Assembly: GCF_030010235.1 (NCBI RefSeq)
Contig: NZ_JASCRS010000001.1
Span: 62,001 to 126,000 of the forward strand
Source of the DNA: Leucobacter sp. UT-8R-CII-1-4
GTDB lineage: Bacteria; Actinomycetota; Actinomycetes; Actinomycetales; Microbacteriaceae
DNA: 64,000 nucleotides
Reading direction: 5' to 3'
How positions within the stretch are numbered: position 1 is the first letter of the stretch; each line of letters opens with the position of its first letter. The position numbers and the translations under genes were made by a program. Shown here one piece after another: positions 33,984 to 42,711 of the stretch. Under the pieces are notes generated by a model. The model was given only the letters and a program-made list of their open reading frames with translations. It did not search any database and was not told where the DNA came from.

Positions 33984-35810
33984 CTATCCAAGAAGCTCAG
34001 AGAGTTCAAGCCACCGCTCCTCAAGGGCTGCAACCTCGTCTTCAAACGCGGTAATCTTTGCCATCTCGACCCCAAGCAACTGGTAGTCGCTCTGATCAAG
34101 TTCAGCAAGACCATCGCGCGATTTCACGATATCTTTTTGCAACTTTTCCATCTTGCGTTCAACCGCAGAAAGCTCTTTTTCTGCCGCGCGCAGCTCAGCT
34201 CCAGAAAGCGCCGAAGCCGTATCCACAGTCTGACTAGCTGCGCTCGAGGTGGCCTTCGCAGCGCCCTGAGAGGTGCCAGCAGCCTTCGCGCCTTCTTGCG
34301 CTGCCCTACGTTCAAGGTACTCGTCAATACCACCGGGCAGATGCCGCAGTTTACGGTCAAGGATCGCATACTGCTGATCGGTCACTCGCTCAATAAAGTA
34401 CCGGTCGTGCGACACAACGATGAGCGTGCCCGGCCACGAATCAAGCAAGTCTTCGATCGCTGCAAGAATGTCGGTGTCGAGGTCGTTGGTCGGCTCGTCA
34501 AGAATCAGCACATTTGGTTGATCCAGAAGGATCAATAGCAATTGCAACCGGCGCTTCTGTCCGCCCGAAAGATCTTTCACCGGGGTCGAAAGCTGCGCAC
34601 TAGAAAAACCCATTTGCTCAAGCATCTGACCGGGAGTGAGATCTTGAGCCTTTGAGCCAGTACCAACAGTAAAACTCGTACGCAGGCGACCAATCACCAC
34701 ACGTACCGGCTCGTTCAGGTGCTCTTCGAGTTCATCGAGCCGCTGGGTGAGTGTTGCCACCTTCACCGTTTTGCCGCGTTTCACACGGCCGCTGGTGGGT
34801 TCGACAGCACCAGAAATCAGTCCAAGCAAAGTTGATTTTCCGGCCCCGTTCACGCCGAGAATACCGGTGCGCTCCCCCGGCGCAAGCAGCCAATCAACGT
34901 CTTCGAGCACTAAGCGGTCGCCGTATTGCACCCCCGCTTCAACCAGGTTCACAACCTCTTTGCCCAGTCGGGAAACCGCGAGTGATTTCAGCTCGGTCGC
35001 ATTGCGAATCTCTGGCACATCAGCGATCAACGCATTGGCGGCATCAATACGAAACTTTGGCTTCGAAGTGCGAGCCGGTGCGCCTCGGCGCAGCCAGGCC
35101 AACTCTTTACGAGCAAGATTCTGCCGCTTCTGTTCAATCGTCGCAGCCTGGCGGTCCCGCTCGACGCGCTGCAAAATATAGGCTGCGTAGCCGCCCTCGA
35201 AAGGTTCAACAATTCGGTCGTGCACCTCCCACGTGGCGTTTGCGACTTCATCAAGAAACCAGCGATCGTGCGTCACTGCGAGCATCGCGCCTGAGTTCGC
35301 TGGCCATCGCCGCTTTAAGTGATCTGCCAACCAAGCAATCGCCTCAACGTCGAGGTGGTTTGTTGGCTCGTCAAGCGCAAGAATCTCCCAGTCGCCGACC
35401 AGCAGCCGGGCGAGCGCAACTCGGCGGCGCTGCCCGCCGCTAAGTGAATCGACCGGGGCTTCCCAATCAAGATCAGCAACGAGACCGGCGATAACGTCGC
35501 GGGCGCGGGCGTCGCTAGCCCATTCGTACTCTGGCACATCGCCGACGATGGCGTGCCCCACTGTTTCGCCGTCGTCGAAACGGTCTTCCTGATCGAGCAC
35601 GCCGATGCGCGTGCCGCTGCGCACCGTGACTTTGCCGCCATCGGGGTCTCTGCGCCCAGCGAGCATCATCAGCAGGCTCGACTTACCGTCGCCATTACGC
35701 CCAACGATGCCGATACGATCGCCCTCGGCGACGCCAAGGGTCACCGAATCGAACACTACCTTGGTGGGAACTTCGAGATGCAGGCCTTCGGCCCCGAGCA
35801 GATGCGCCAT
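33984..35810 (-). CDS. ABC-F family ATPase
   Basis: 608-residue soluble protein with two ABC domains and no membrane segments. Domain 1 has Walker A GRNGDGKSSLL and LSGGQRRRVALARLLVGDWE with LDEPTNHLD. Domain 2 has GVNGAGKSTLL, LSGGQKRRLQLLLILL and LDEPTNDLD. A charged linker separates the domains, and the last 90 residues form a coiled coil (AEKELSAVERKMEKLQKDI). ABC-F proteins act on ribosomes as translation factors or antibiotic protectors (Uup/EttA/ARE groups); the C-terminal extension resembles Uup. AAAGG is close before ATG 35810. A hairpin separates it from the upstream Cys-rich peptide gene. Confidence 0.93.
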   Translation of the reverse strand: MAHLLGAEGLHLEVPTKVVFDSVTLGVAEGDRIGIVGRNGDGKSSLLMMLAGRRDPDGGKVTVRSGTRIGVLDQEDRFDDGETVGHAIVGDVPEYEWASDARARDVIAGLVADLDWEAPVDSLSGGQRRRVALARLLVGDWEILALDEPTNHLDVEAIAWLADHLKRRWPANSGAMLAVTHDRWFLDEVANATWEVHDRIVEPFEGGYAAYILQRVERDRQAATIEQKRQNLARKELAWLRRGAPARTSKPKFRIDAANALIADVPEIRNATELKSLAVSRLGKEVVNLVEAGVQYGDRLVLEDVDWLLAPGERTGILGVNGAGKSTLLGLISGAVEPTSGRVKRGKTVKVATLTQRLDELEEHLNEPVRVVIGRLRTSFTVGTGSKAQDLTPGQMLEQMGFSSAQLSTPVKDLSGGQKRRLQLLLILLDQPNVLILDEPTNDLDTDILAAIEDLLDSWPGTLIVVSHDRYFIERVTDQQYAILDRKLRHLPGGIDEYLERRAAQEGAKAAGTSQGAAKATSSAASQTVDTASALSGAELRAAEKELSAVERKMEKLQKDIVKSRDGLAELDQSDYQLLGVEMAKITAFEDEVAALEERWLELSELLG

Positions 35811-35840
35811 AACCCTTTGAGTCTAGGTGGTGGCAGCATA

Positions 35841-35869
35841 AAGGCCGCCGAGCAACGCCCAGCGGCCTT
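35841..35869 (-). terminator. Hairpin after the Cys-rich peptide gene
   Basis: Perfect 8-bp stem (AAGGCCGC and complement) with a 13-base loop, 22 bases past the peptide stop; it is followed by TTTAT on that strand. Probably a weak terminator that separates frnE-peptide from ABC-F. Confidence 0.6.
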
Positions 35870-35891
35870 CGTTGGCGAAACTAGTTGAGCC

Positions 35892-36029
35892 TTAAGCGCA
35901 GCAGCTTCCGCCGCAGCAGCTTCCGCCCGACTGCTCATTGTCGAGCAGGTTCAGGATCTCTGCGCTCTCTGCCGAAGCAGCAGCAGCGATGCCAGCTTCG
36001 TCGTTCAGCTTGGTGTTGTTCTCACTCAT
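35892..36029 (-). CDS. 45-residue Cys-rich peptide, possible peptide-product or metal-binding peptide precursor
   Basis: Read directly from the minus strand: 45 residues. The N-terminal 33 are acidic and Ala-rich and could form a helix (AEILNLLDNEQ). The C-terminus is SGGSCCGGSCCA, with two vicinal Cys pairs in a GGSCC repeat and a Gly-Gly that resembles leader cleavage sites. A strong SD (AAGGAG) lies five bases before ATG 36029, so it is very probably translated. It lies 36 bases after frnE on the same strand. Cys-rich tails of this kind occur in ribosomally made modified peptides and in metal-binding peptides; no modification enzyme (YcaO, radical SAM) is in the window. I recognise no family. 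Shorter than the limit of most gene finders. Confidence 0.8.
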   Translation of the reverse strand: MSENNTKLNDEAGIAAAASAESAEILNLLDNEQSGGSCCGGSCCA

Positions 36030-36065
36030 CGGTACTCCTTGATGGTTGGTTTTTGATTGTCTTAA

Positions 36066-36746
36066 TTAGTCTTCGGGTGAGCTCTCGCCATTGCGAAAGC
36101 TCTGTACCTGCTCAAGCACATTTGCAAACGTTTCGGCCGACTGAGCGCCCGAAACCGCGTACTTTTCTTCGAAAAGGAAATAGGGAACCCCGTTCACGCC
36201 GAGCATACGCGCACGGGTGATGTCACGCTCGACCGCATCTTCAAAGGTTTCGTCGTTGTACGCATCGCGCACCTCGTCTGCGTCAAGACCGACTTCTTCA
36301 CCAAGCTCAGCAAGGGTTTCGACGTCTGAAACTTGACGGCCCTCAGAGAAGTACGCCCGGAACAGGCGGTCTTGCATCTCGGCCTGCAGCCCCTGCGACT
36401 TCGCAAGGTGCAGCACGCGGTGTGCTCGGCTGGTGTTGGCGTGGCGCAGCTTATCGAAGTTGAACTCAATTCCCTCAAGCTCAGCCATCTTGGTCATCTG
36501 TTCGAGCATCTGCTCAACCTGCTCGCGGGGCATGCCCTTGTGCTTGGTCAGAAAATCGATTTCGCTGCCCTCGTAGTTATCGGGGGTATCGGGCGCCAGC
36601 TCGAAGCTGTGGCTCTCTACTTCGATGTCAATCTCAGGGTTCTGGCGGGTGAACTCGGCGACGCCAGCCTCAAAGCGGCGCTTTCCGATGTAGCACCATG
36701 GGCAGGCAATGTCGCTCCAAATGTCGACGCGGAGGGTGTCATTCAT
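36066..36746 (-). CDS. frnE: DsbA-family oxidoreductase, FrnE type
   Basis: 226-residue thioredoxin-fold protein with active site CPWC at residues 15-18 (DIACPWCYIGKRRFE) and the all-helical insert of DsbA-like FrnE proteins. Later blocks are HANTSRAHRVLHLAKSQGLQ and GVNGVPYFLFEEKYAVSGAQS (cis-Pro in GVPYF). No signal peptide, so cytoplasmic. FrnE proteins are thiol-disulfide oxidoreductases linked in some bacteria to metal stress. The Cys-rich peptide gene lies 36 bases downstream on the same strand, making it a plausible substrate or partner (inference). Confidence 0.92.
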   Translation of the reverse strand: MNDTLRVDIWSDIACPWCYIGKRRFEAGVAEFTRQNPEIDIEVESHSFELAPDTPDNYEGSEIDFLTKHKGMPREQVEQMLEQMTKMAELEGIEFNFDKLRHANTSRAHRVLHLAKSQGLQAEMQDRLFRAYFSEGRQVSDVETLAELGEEVGLDADEVRDAYNDETFEDAVERDITRARMLGVNGVPYFLFEEKYAVSGAQSAETFANVLEQVQSFRNGESSPED

Positions 36747-36843
36747 ATTGGCTACAGCGTATCGCGCCGAGAAGATATTCCCTGAAATTCACAGCTATGC
36801 CAGAGTTGATACGAAAAGTCACACACACGGGGGTGAATTGTTT

Positions 36844-38679
36844 ATGGCTCAGCAATCAGACGCTCGGTTCTCGACATGGGAAAAACCGTTGAGGATTCTT
36901 GCCGCAACATTCACAGCAGCTCTCGGTATTGCGCTCATTGTGGTGCCGTTGTCAACACAACAAACCACCGTGTGCATCGGTATTGGCCTGATCATCGTTG
37001 GTTTCACGCTCGTGCTAGAACCGGGCCAACATGACCCCGACGTGCACAGTGTCGGCAGCTTCATTCTCACCAGATTCGGTCGCGCAGTTGGCGCCGCGAT
37101 GGTCGCTTTCGGCCTGCTGCTCACTTTCTGGCCCGACGCTGGCGCACCCTGGCTCGCCGCAATGGTGGCGCTCTCACTGATCTTGCACGGTATAGCTTCC
37201 GCAATTCTCACGTTTCGCGGGGACGCCGACAACCGGGTGGCCGGGCTATTGATCGCGCTTGCCGGTATTGCACTCGGCTTCCTCGCGTTTTCCTGGCCGG
37301 TGCTCACGATCGCCATATTCAAACTGGCCGTCGGCGCGTGGTTCATATTCACCGGATTGCGCGCACTTTTTTTGCTCTGGCGAAACCAGCGATCGGAACG
37401 AGCAGCCACAACGAACACTTCTCTTTCACGCGTCAGCCGTTGGGCTCGCACCATTGGCGCGGCACTTGCGCTTGTGCTCGCGGTCGGCGCAAGCTGGGGC
37501 AGCGCACAAATTCTCGGCGGCACTCCCCTACCAACTCCCGACGATTTTTATCTCGCGCCGGATCAACTCCCAACCTCTCCCGGACAACTCATTCGCACGG
37601 AACCGCTCAGCACGGGCGTACCAAGCGGAGCGCAGGCATGGAAGATGCTGTACACGACGACCCTGCCAGATGGTTCGGCTGGAGTTTCGAGCGGCACGAT
37701 CCTCGCCCCTGCCAATCGTGATGGTCAAGAGCTGCCGTTGCTGACGGTCTCGCACGGCACCACCGGGGTGATCGATGGCTGTGCGCCTTCGCTCAGCGCC
37801 ACACCATTCGCCGACGGTGCGGGCACGGCCATGCAGCAGATGGTGACTGAGCACGGTTGGGTCGCCGTCACCTCGGACTACAGCGGTATGGGAACGACCG
37901 GCACCGCTGCCTACCTCGTCGGCGAAGCAGAAGCCCGCAACGTGCTCGACGCGTCACGTGCCGCCCGACAGTTCGAAGAACTCTCCATCAGCAGCGCGAC
38001 CGTCATTTGGGGGCACTCTCAAGGCGGTCAAGGCTCACTCTGGACAGCACAACGCTCCGCTGACTACGCGCCAGAACTCACGATTCTCGGCACCGCTGCG
38101 TTCGCCCCAGCCGCTGACCTTTACGGCCTAGCTGACGCAGACAAAAACAATGCTGCCGGCAAAACCGTCTCGGCTTACATCGCCTACACCTGGAATCAGC
38201 TCTACCCTGAACTCAACCTTGAGGCACAGCTCACCCCTGGGTCGCAGGGGCCAGTGCAGCGCATTTCACAGCTCTGTTTCAACGGCAGCGATGCAATCGC
38301 GGCGATTCTACGCGGCACTCAGGTGCCGAACCAGATCTTCCCCGACAGCATGCTCGCAGGCGACTTTGGCAAGAAACTAAAAGACCAGACCCCGGTGGGC
38401 CCGTTCCCAGCTCCCGTGCTGGTTGCGCAGGGGCTCGCTGATCCGCTGGTGCTGCCTTCGATGCAGCAGAAATGGGTGAATGAACGCTGCGATGCCGGTG
38501 AAGTGATCGACTATCGCACTTTCGAAGGACTCAGCCACGTGAGTCTTGTCGCGGCAGATTCACCACTCACCCCGCAAATCGTTGAGTGGACACTTGACCG
38601 TTGGCGGGGCGACCCGGCAGCGAAGCAATGCAGCAGCAAAAGCTACCCCAGCACCAAGAGTACCGGGGCCGAACAGTAG
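36844..38679 (+). CDS. Fusion of HdeD-like membrane domain and secretory lipase
   Basis: 611 residues from ATG 36844, with GGGGTGA about seven bases upstream. Residues 15-210 have about six hydrophobic segments with the repeated layout of DUF308/HdeD proteins (ALGIALIVVPL, GLIIVGFTLVL, AVGAAMVAFGLLLTFWP, GLLIALAGIALGFLAFSWP, AVGAWFIFTGLRALF). After a further hydrophobic segment (ALALVLAVGAS) comes an alpha/beta hydrolase like fungal/actinobacterial LIP lipases, with nucleophile elbow WGHSQGGQGSL and a late His in GLSHVSL. The hydrolase should face outside the membrane. It diverges from frnE and ends three bases from rsmA. Substrate unknown. Confidence 0.88.
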   Translation: MAQQSDARFSTWEKPLRILAATFTAALGIALIVVPLSTQQTTVCIGIGLIIVGFTLVLEPGQHDPDVHSVGSFILTRFGRAVGAAMVAFGLLLTFWPDAGAPWLAAMVALSLILHGIASAILTFRGDADNRVAGLLIALAGIALGFLAFSWPVLTIAIFKLAVGAWFIFTGLRALFLLWRNQRSERAATTNTSLSRVSRWARTIGAALALVLAVGASWGSAQILGGTPLPTPDDFYLAPDQLPTSPGQLIRTEPLSTGVPSGAQAWKMLYTTTLPDGSAGVSSGTILAPANRDGQELPLLTVSHGTTGVIDGCAPSLSATPFADGAGTAMQQMVTEHGWVAVTSDYSGMGTTGTAAYLVGEAEARNVLDASRAARQFEELSISSATVIWGHSQGGQGSLWTAQRSADYAPELTILGTAAFAPAADLYGLADADKNNAAGKTVSAYIAYTWNQLYPELNLEAQLTPGSQGPVQRISQLCFNGSDAIAAILRGTQVPNQIFPDSMLAGDFGKKLKDQTPVGPFPAPVLVAQGLADPLVLPSMQQKWVNERCDAGEVIDYRTFEGLSHVSLVAADSPLTPQIVEWTLDRWRGDPAAKQCSSKSYPSTKSTGAEQ

Positions 38680-38682
38680 GAA

Positions 38683-39564
38683 CTAGTCTTTGACCACCGC
38701 GCGCGCAATGGCCAAGAACTGGTGAATATCGAGCTGTTCTGCTCGCAACGTTGGATCGATGCCCGCTACCGCAATGGCCTCGCTGGCGGCCTCAGCGCTC
38801 GTCGGAATACCCAAAACGCCCTGCAACGATTGACGCAGCATTTTTCGTCGACCGGCGAAGGCAGCGTTCACAAGTTCAAAGGTGGCAATACGCTCTGGCT
38901 CGGTACCGAGTGATTCTTCTCTGCGTTTGAAAGCAACAAGATTCGAGTCGACGCCTGGCACTGGCCAGAAAATCTTACGGCTCACAGTGCCTGCGATATG
39001 CCAATCGCCGTACCAGGCAGCCTTGGCACTAGGCGATCCATATTCTTTTGACCCCGGACCAGCGGCAATGCGGTGACCTACCTCGGCCTGCACCATCACC
39101 AAACCAGAACGCAGTCCAGGCAACAGCTCAAGCAGATGCATCAGAATTGGCACCGACACGTTATACGGCAGATTCGCCACAAGCACCTGCGGCATCAACC
39201 AGGTGTCTGGGTCCATCAGCTGACCGAGAGTGACGTCAAGTGCATCAGAGCGCACCACGCGCAGCCGACCTTCTGCGGCGGCGTCAGGCTGCATCACTGC
39301 GAGAGTGTTTGGCAACTCAGCAGCAAGTCGGTGGTCAATCTCGACTGCGGTGACCTGCGCTCCCGCTTCGGTGAGCCCAAAAGTGAGCGAGCCTAAGCCC
39401 GGGCCCACCTCCACCACGCGGTCGCCAGCTTCGACTCCGGCAAGGCGCACGATCTTGCGCACCGTGTTCGGGTCGATCACAAAGTTCTGGCCGAGTTTTT
39501 TCGTCGGCGTAACGTCGAGGCGTTCGGCTAGTTCACGCACCTCGTTTGGTCCGAGCAATGCCAT
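38683..39564 (-). CDS. rsmA: 16S rRNA (adenine1518/1519-N6) dimethyltransferase
   Basis: 293 residues; dimethylates two adenosines in helix 45 of 16S rRNA. Motifs: LGQNFVIDPNTVRKIV, SAM site VVEVGPGLGSLTFGL, and catalytic NLPYNV followed by MHLLELLPG. The C-terminus is AFAGRRKMLRQSLQG, as in other members. It starts two bases after tatD stop and forms the metG-tatD-rsmA operon. The usual next gene in related genomes, ispE, is missing here and is replaced by the convergent HdeD-lipase gene. Confidence 0.95.
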   Translation of the reverse strand: MALLGPNEVRELAERLDVTPTKKLGQNFVIDPNTVRKIVRLAGVEAGDRVVEVGPGLGSLTFGLTEAGAQVTAVEIDHRLAAELPNTLAVMQPDAAAEGRLRVVRSDALDVTLGQLMDPDTWLMPQVLVANLPYNVSVPILMHLLELLPGLRSGLVMVQAEVGHRIAAGPGSKEYGSPSAKAAWYGDWHIAGTVSRKIFWPVPGVDSNLVAFKRREESLGTEPERIATFELVNAAFAGRRKMLRQSLQGVLGIPTSAEAASEAIAVAGIDPTLRAEQLDIHQFLAIARAVVKD

Positions 39565-39566
39565 GG

Positions 39567-40493
39567 TTATGCCTCCTCACCAGGCAGCGCCCACGAACCA
39601 TAGACTCGCTCAGTGTTTGCATTCAGTCGCGCGCACAATTCATCAAGTGGTACTGCCAGGTGCTCAGCCATGCGGCGAACGGTATGTGGCATCAAATACG
39701 GCGCGTTTGGCCTGCCCCGGAACGGTTCGGGCGTCAAAAACGGCGCGTCTGTTTCGATGAGCACAAGTTCGGGCTTTGCCACAGCCAGCGCATCGCGAAG
39801 GCTCTGCGCGTTCTTGAACGTTGAGGTGCCAGAGAACGACATGTACCATCCATTGTCGTTGCAGATTTCTGCGAGTTCCGCATCACCCGAAAAGCAGTGA
39901 AACACTGTTCGTTCGGGTGCGCCAACTCGTTTCAGCGTGGCAACAACGGCCTCGTGCGCGTCTCGATCGTGAATCTGAAGCGCAAGACCATTGCCCTTGG
40001 CAATGTCGATGTGCGCTTCGAACGATTCGATCTGGGCATCGCGCCCGTCTTCTCCGGTACGGAAAAAGTCGAGACCGGTTTCACCGACTGCGCGCACTCT
40101 GGGCTGTGAGGCCAGTCGAGAAATCTCTGAGAGGTGTGCCGTCAGAAGCCCCTGAGCAAAGAGCTTTGGAGCCTCATTCGGGTGCAGCGCAACTGCCGCC
40201 AGCACGCGAGGATCACTCGCAGCCATTTCGGCGCTCCAGCGGCTGGTCTCAAGATCTGTGCCTACCTGTACGACACCGGCGACGCCCACTTGTTCGGCAC
40301 GATCAAGCGAATCAAGCGGATCAAGCACCTCTAGCCCATCTTCAAACTCAAGATGGGTGTGGTTGTCGTAGACCGGAATTGGCAACGGCTCTGGCACCGG
40401 CGGCCTAGTCAAGTCCCGTGAGCTCTTGGCAGCGCCCTCCTGGCTCGCAGAAGGACGCTTGCGTAGACCACCGGCTGGTGAATCAGCAGACAT
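39567..40493 (-). CDS. tatD: TatD-family metal-dependent DNase
   Basis: 308 residues. TIM-barrel hydrolase with the first metal site in YDNHTHLE, further ligands in GETGLDFFR (Glu), LQIHDRDAHE (His) and HCFSGDAE, and Asp in ETDAPFLTPEPFRG. TatD proteins are 3'-5' exonucleases. An extra polar N-terminal 40 residues precedes the core, so the start might be slightly later. It abuts the metG stop and precedes rsmA by two bases. Confidence 0.93.
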   Translation of the reverse strand: MSADSPAGGLRKRPSASQEGAAKSSRDLTRPPVPEPLPIPVYDNHTHLEFEDGLEVLDPLDSLDRAEQVGVAGVVQVGTDLETSRWSAEMAASDPRVLAAVALHPNEAPKLFAQGLLTAHLSEISRLASQPRVRAVGETGLDFFRTGEDGRDAQIESFEAHIDIAKGNGLALQIHDRDAHEAVVATLKRVGAPERTVFHCFSGDAELAEICNDNGWYMSFSGTSTFKNAQSLRDALAVAKPELVLIETDAPFLTPEPFRGRPNAPYLMPHTVRRMAEHLAVPLDELCARLNANTERVYGSWALPGEEA

Positions 40494-42089
40494 TTATTTG
40501 CTCTCTGCGTCGGTTTCAATACGCGGGAACAGCACAGCGAGCGGTTGCTGTGGGGTGCCAGCGGGCAGACGGCCCCAGGTTCCTGCGTCGCGCAATGGCT
40601 GCTCATCGAGCGCGCCAATCGCCTCGTCAGCGCCCAGTGCTGCCCAGAGCTTTGCGGTTGCCTCAGGCACAACCGGGTGCAGCAGCTCGGCGAGGGCACG
40701 CAGACCCTCAGTTGCTGTCGCGAGCACGGTGCCAAGGCGCGGCTTCTGCTCTTCGCTCTTGGCGAGCACCCAAGGCTCCTGCTCGGTGATGTAGCCGTTG
40801 AGAGCGTCAACCAGCTGCCAAATCTCAGCGATCGCCTCGTGAATTGCGAAGCGTTCGATGTGGGTATCGGCAGCAGAAGTCACCTTAAGTGCCAGCTCCC
40901 GGATCGCCTGATCTGCAGCAGTCTCTTCTGCTGCCGCTGGCTGCACACTGCCAAAGTACTTCGCGTTCATCGCGAGAACGCGGCTGGCGAGGTTACCGAA
41001 ACCGTTTGCAAGTTCGGCCTGGTATCGAGCGGCGAGGTCTTCCCAACTGAACGAACCGTCTTGCCCGAAGCTAATTGCGCGCATGAAGTAGTAGCGGAAC
41101 GCGTCGCTGCCAAAGGTATCGGTGATCTCGTTTGGCGCGATTCCGGTGAGCTTCGACTTTGACATTTTTTCGCCGCCAACAAGCAGCCAGCCGTGTGCGA
41201 ACACATGCTCAGGCACTGGCAGACCGGCAGCCATCAACATTGCCGGCCAGATCACTGCGTGGAACCGCAGAATGTCTTTGCCAACGATATGCGTGGCTGG
41301 CCAACGTCGCGCGAACTGCTCGTCGTTTGAGCCGTATCCGGTTGCGGTGACATAGTTGAGCAGCGCATCGAACCAAACATAGGTGACATGCGAGCTATCC
41401 CAAGGGATCGGAATGCCCCAGTCAAATGAGGTGCGCGAAATAGAAAGATCTTCAAGCCCCTGCTGCACAAAGGCAATAACCTCGTTGCGCGCGCTTGCTG
41501 GCTGCACAAAATCTGGACGCTCTTCGTAGAGCGCCAGCAGGCGGTCTTGGAAAGCGCTCATCTTGAAGAAGTAGTTCTTCTCTTGAAGCAGTTCGAGCGG
41601 TTTCGAGTGGATCGCGCAAACTTTTTCACCTTCGAAGGCGCCGGTGCCATCGACGATTTCACTCTTCGGCTTGAACTCTTCGCAGCCCACGCAGTACAGC
41701 GCCTCAAATTCGCCCGCGTAAACGTGACCGTCGTCATAAAGCTTCTGCAGGAACTTTGCTACGCCTTCTTCGTGGCGAGCATCAGTGGTGCGAATGAAGT
41801 CGTCGTTTGAGATGTTGATGGTGTTGAGCAGTGGTCGCCACGCGCTCTCTACCAAGCGGTCAGCCCACTCTTTCGGTGCAACACCATTTGCGGTTGCGGT
41901 ACGCAGGATCTTCTGACCATGCTCATCGGTACCGGTCAGGAACCAAGTGTCATCGCCCGATTGGCGGTGCCAACGCGCGAGCACATCTGTGGCCACCTCG
42001 GTGTAGGCGTGGCCGATGTGCGGGGCATCGTTAACGTAGAAAATCGGGGTGGTAATGAAGAACGACTTGTTCTCAGAGCTTTCGGGCAT
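40494..42089 (-). CDS. metG: Methionyl-tRNA synthetase
   Basis: 531 residues; charges tRNA-Met. Class I signature HIGH in YVNDAPHIGHAYTEV, Cys cluster YCVGCEEFKP, and KMSKS in GGEKMSKSKLTG. The anticodon-binding helices lie at about residues 390-531. There is no C-terminal tRNA-binding extension. ATG 42089 was chosen as the nearest to the conserved core (MPESSENKSFFITTPIFYV); ATG 42098 is possible, and neither has a clear SD. First gene of metG-tatD-rsmA. Confidence 0.95.
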   Translation of the reverse strand: MPESSENKSFFITTPIFYVNDAPHIGHAYTEVATDVLARWHRQSGDDTWFLTGTDEHGQKILRTATANGVAPKEWADRLVESAWRPLLNTINISNDDFIRTTDARHEEGVAKFLQKLYDDGHVYAGEFEALYCVGCEEFKPKSEIVDGTGAFEGEKVCAIHSKPLELLQEKNYFFKMSAFQDRLLALYEERPDFVQPASARNEVIAFVQQGLEDLSISRTSFDWGIPIPWDSSHVTYVWFDALLNYVTATGYGSNDEQFARRWPATHIVGKDILRFHAVIWPAMLMAAGLPVPEHVFAHGWLLVGGEKMSKSKLTGIAPNEITDTFGSDAFRYYFMRAISFGQDGSFSWEDLAARYQAELANGFGNLASRVLAMNAKYFGSVQPAAAEETAADQAIRELALKVTSAADTHIERFAIHEAIAEIWQLVDALNGYITEQEPWVLAKSEEQKPRLGTVLATATEGLRALAELLHPVVPEATAKLWAALGADEAIGALDEQPLRDAGTWGRLPAGTPQQPLAVLFPRIETDAESK

Positions 42090-42130
42090 GATTACCATTC
42101 TACGAGGTTGCACCGACACACGTGACCTTG

Positions 42131-42616
42131 TTACACCCCAGGCGAGGAAGCAATCACGATCCGTGGCTCGTGCGTCACCGGGAAATTCACTGAGTTTGCA
42201 ATAAAGCAATTCTCATAGGCGTCCTTGTGCGCCGCGAGCGCCGCATCGACCATTGACTCATCAGCGACGGTCACCACCGGACGAAGCACAACTGAGGTGA
42301 AGTGGCCTCCCATGCCCTGCTGCGCCATGGTTCCCTCAGCGATATCGGTGTACGCCGTAACAACCACGCCTGCGCGCACTGCCATGTGCAGGTACGAGAG
42401 CATATGGCACTGCGACAGTGCAGCTACCAGCATGTCTTCAGGATTCCAGCGTTCAGCGTTCCCGTGAAAAGTCTTGTCAGCCGAAGCCGCGATCTCATGA
42501 GCCTTGCCCTCTGCCCGCACGACAAGTTCTCGCCCGTACTCTCGGTAGCCGCTTGTGCCGCTCCCCCGGTTTCCAAGCCATTCGATTTCTACTGTGTAGT
42601 GGTGCGCATCGCTCAT
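42131..42616 (-). CDS. OsmC-family protein
   Basis: 161 residues. OsmC/Ohr fold with the peroxidatic Cys in ALSQCHMLSYLHMA. It also shows GNAERWNPEDMLVAAL. The partner Cys in the C-terminal half is in DAYENCFIANSVNFPVTHEP. Members reduce organic hydroperoxides using thiols. It is divergent from gabT, with 94 bases between. Confidence 0.9.
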   Translation of the reverse strand: MSDAHHYTVEIEWLGNRGSGTSGYREYGRELVVRAEGKAHEIAASADKTFHGNAERWNPEDMLVAALSQCHMLSYLHMAVRAGVVVTAYTDIAEGTMAQQGMGGHFTSVVLRPVVTVADESMVDAALAAHKDAYENCFIANSVNFPVTHEPRIVIASSPGV

Positions 42617-42698
42617 ACCCTCACCCTAACAAGCTCAGTCGATCGCAAAAAGCCTCACTTGGCGTGACGGCAATGTGCGCGTGTGCGCGGCTCGGGGC

Positions 42699-42711
42699 TA
42701 GGCTTAGCCTA
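42699..42711. promoter_or_regulatory. Palindrome TAGGCTTAGCCTA at the gabT start
   Basis: Perfect 13-base palindrome ending on the A of the gabT ATG. There is no SD for gabT, so this stretch may be both promoter and operator of a leaderless mRNA. Function unproven. Confidence 0.4.

Noticed and set aside
32829..34538. Long 569-codon plus-strand frame opposite the phosphatase and ABC-F genes
   Set aside because: Antisense to two well-supported genes with catalytic motifs; its composition has no domain and it has no plausible start.
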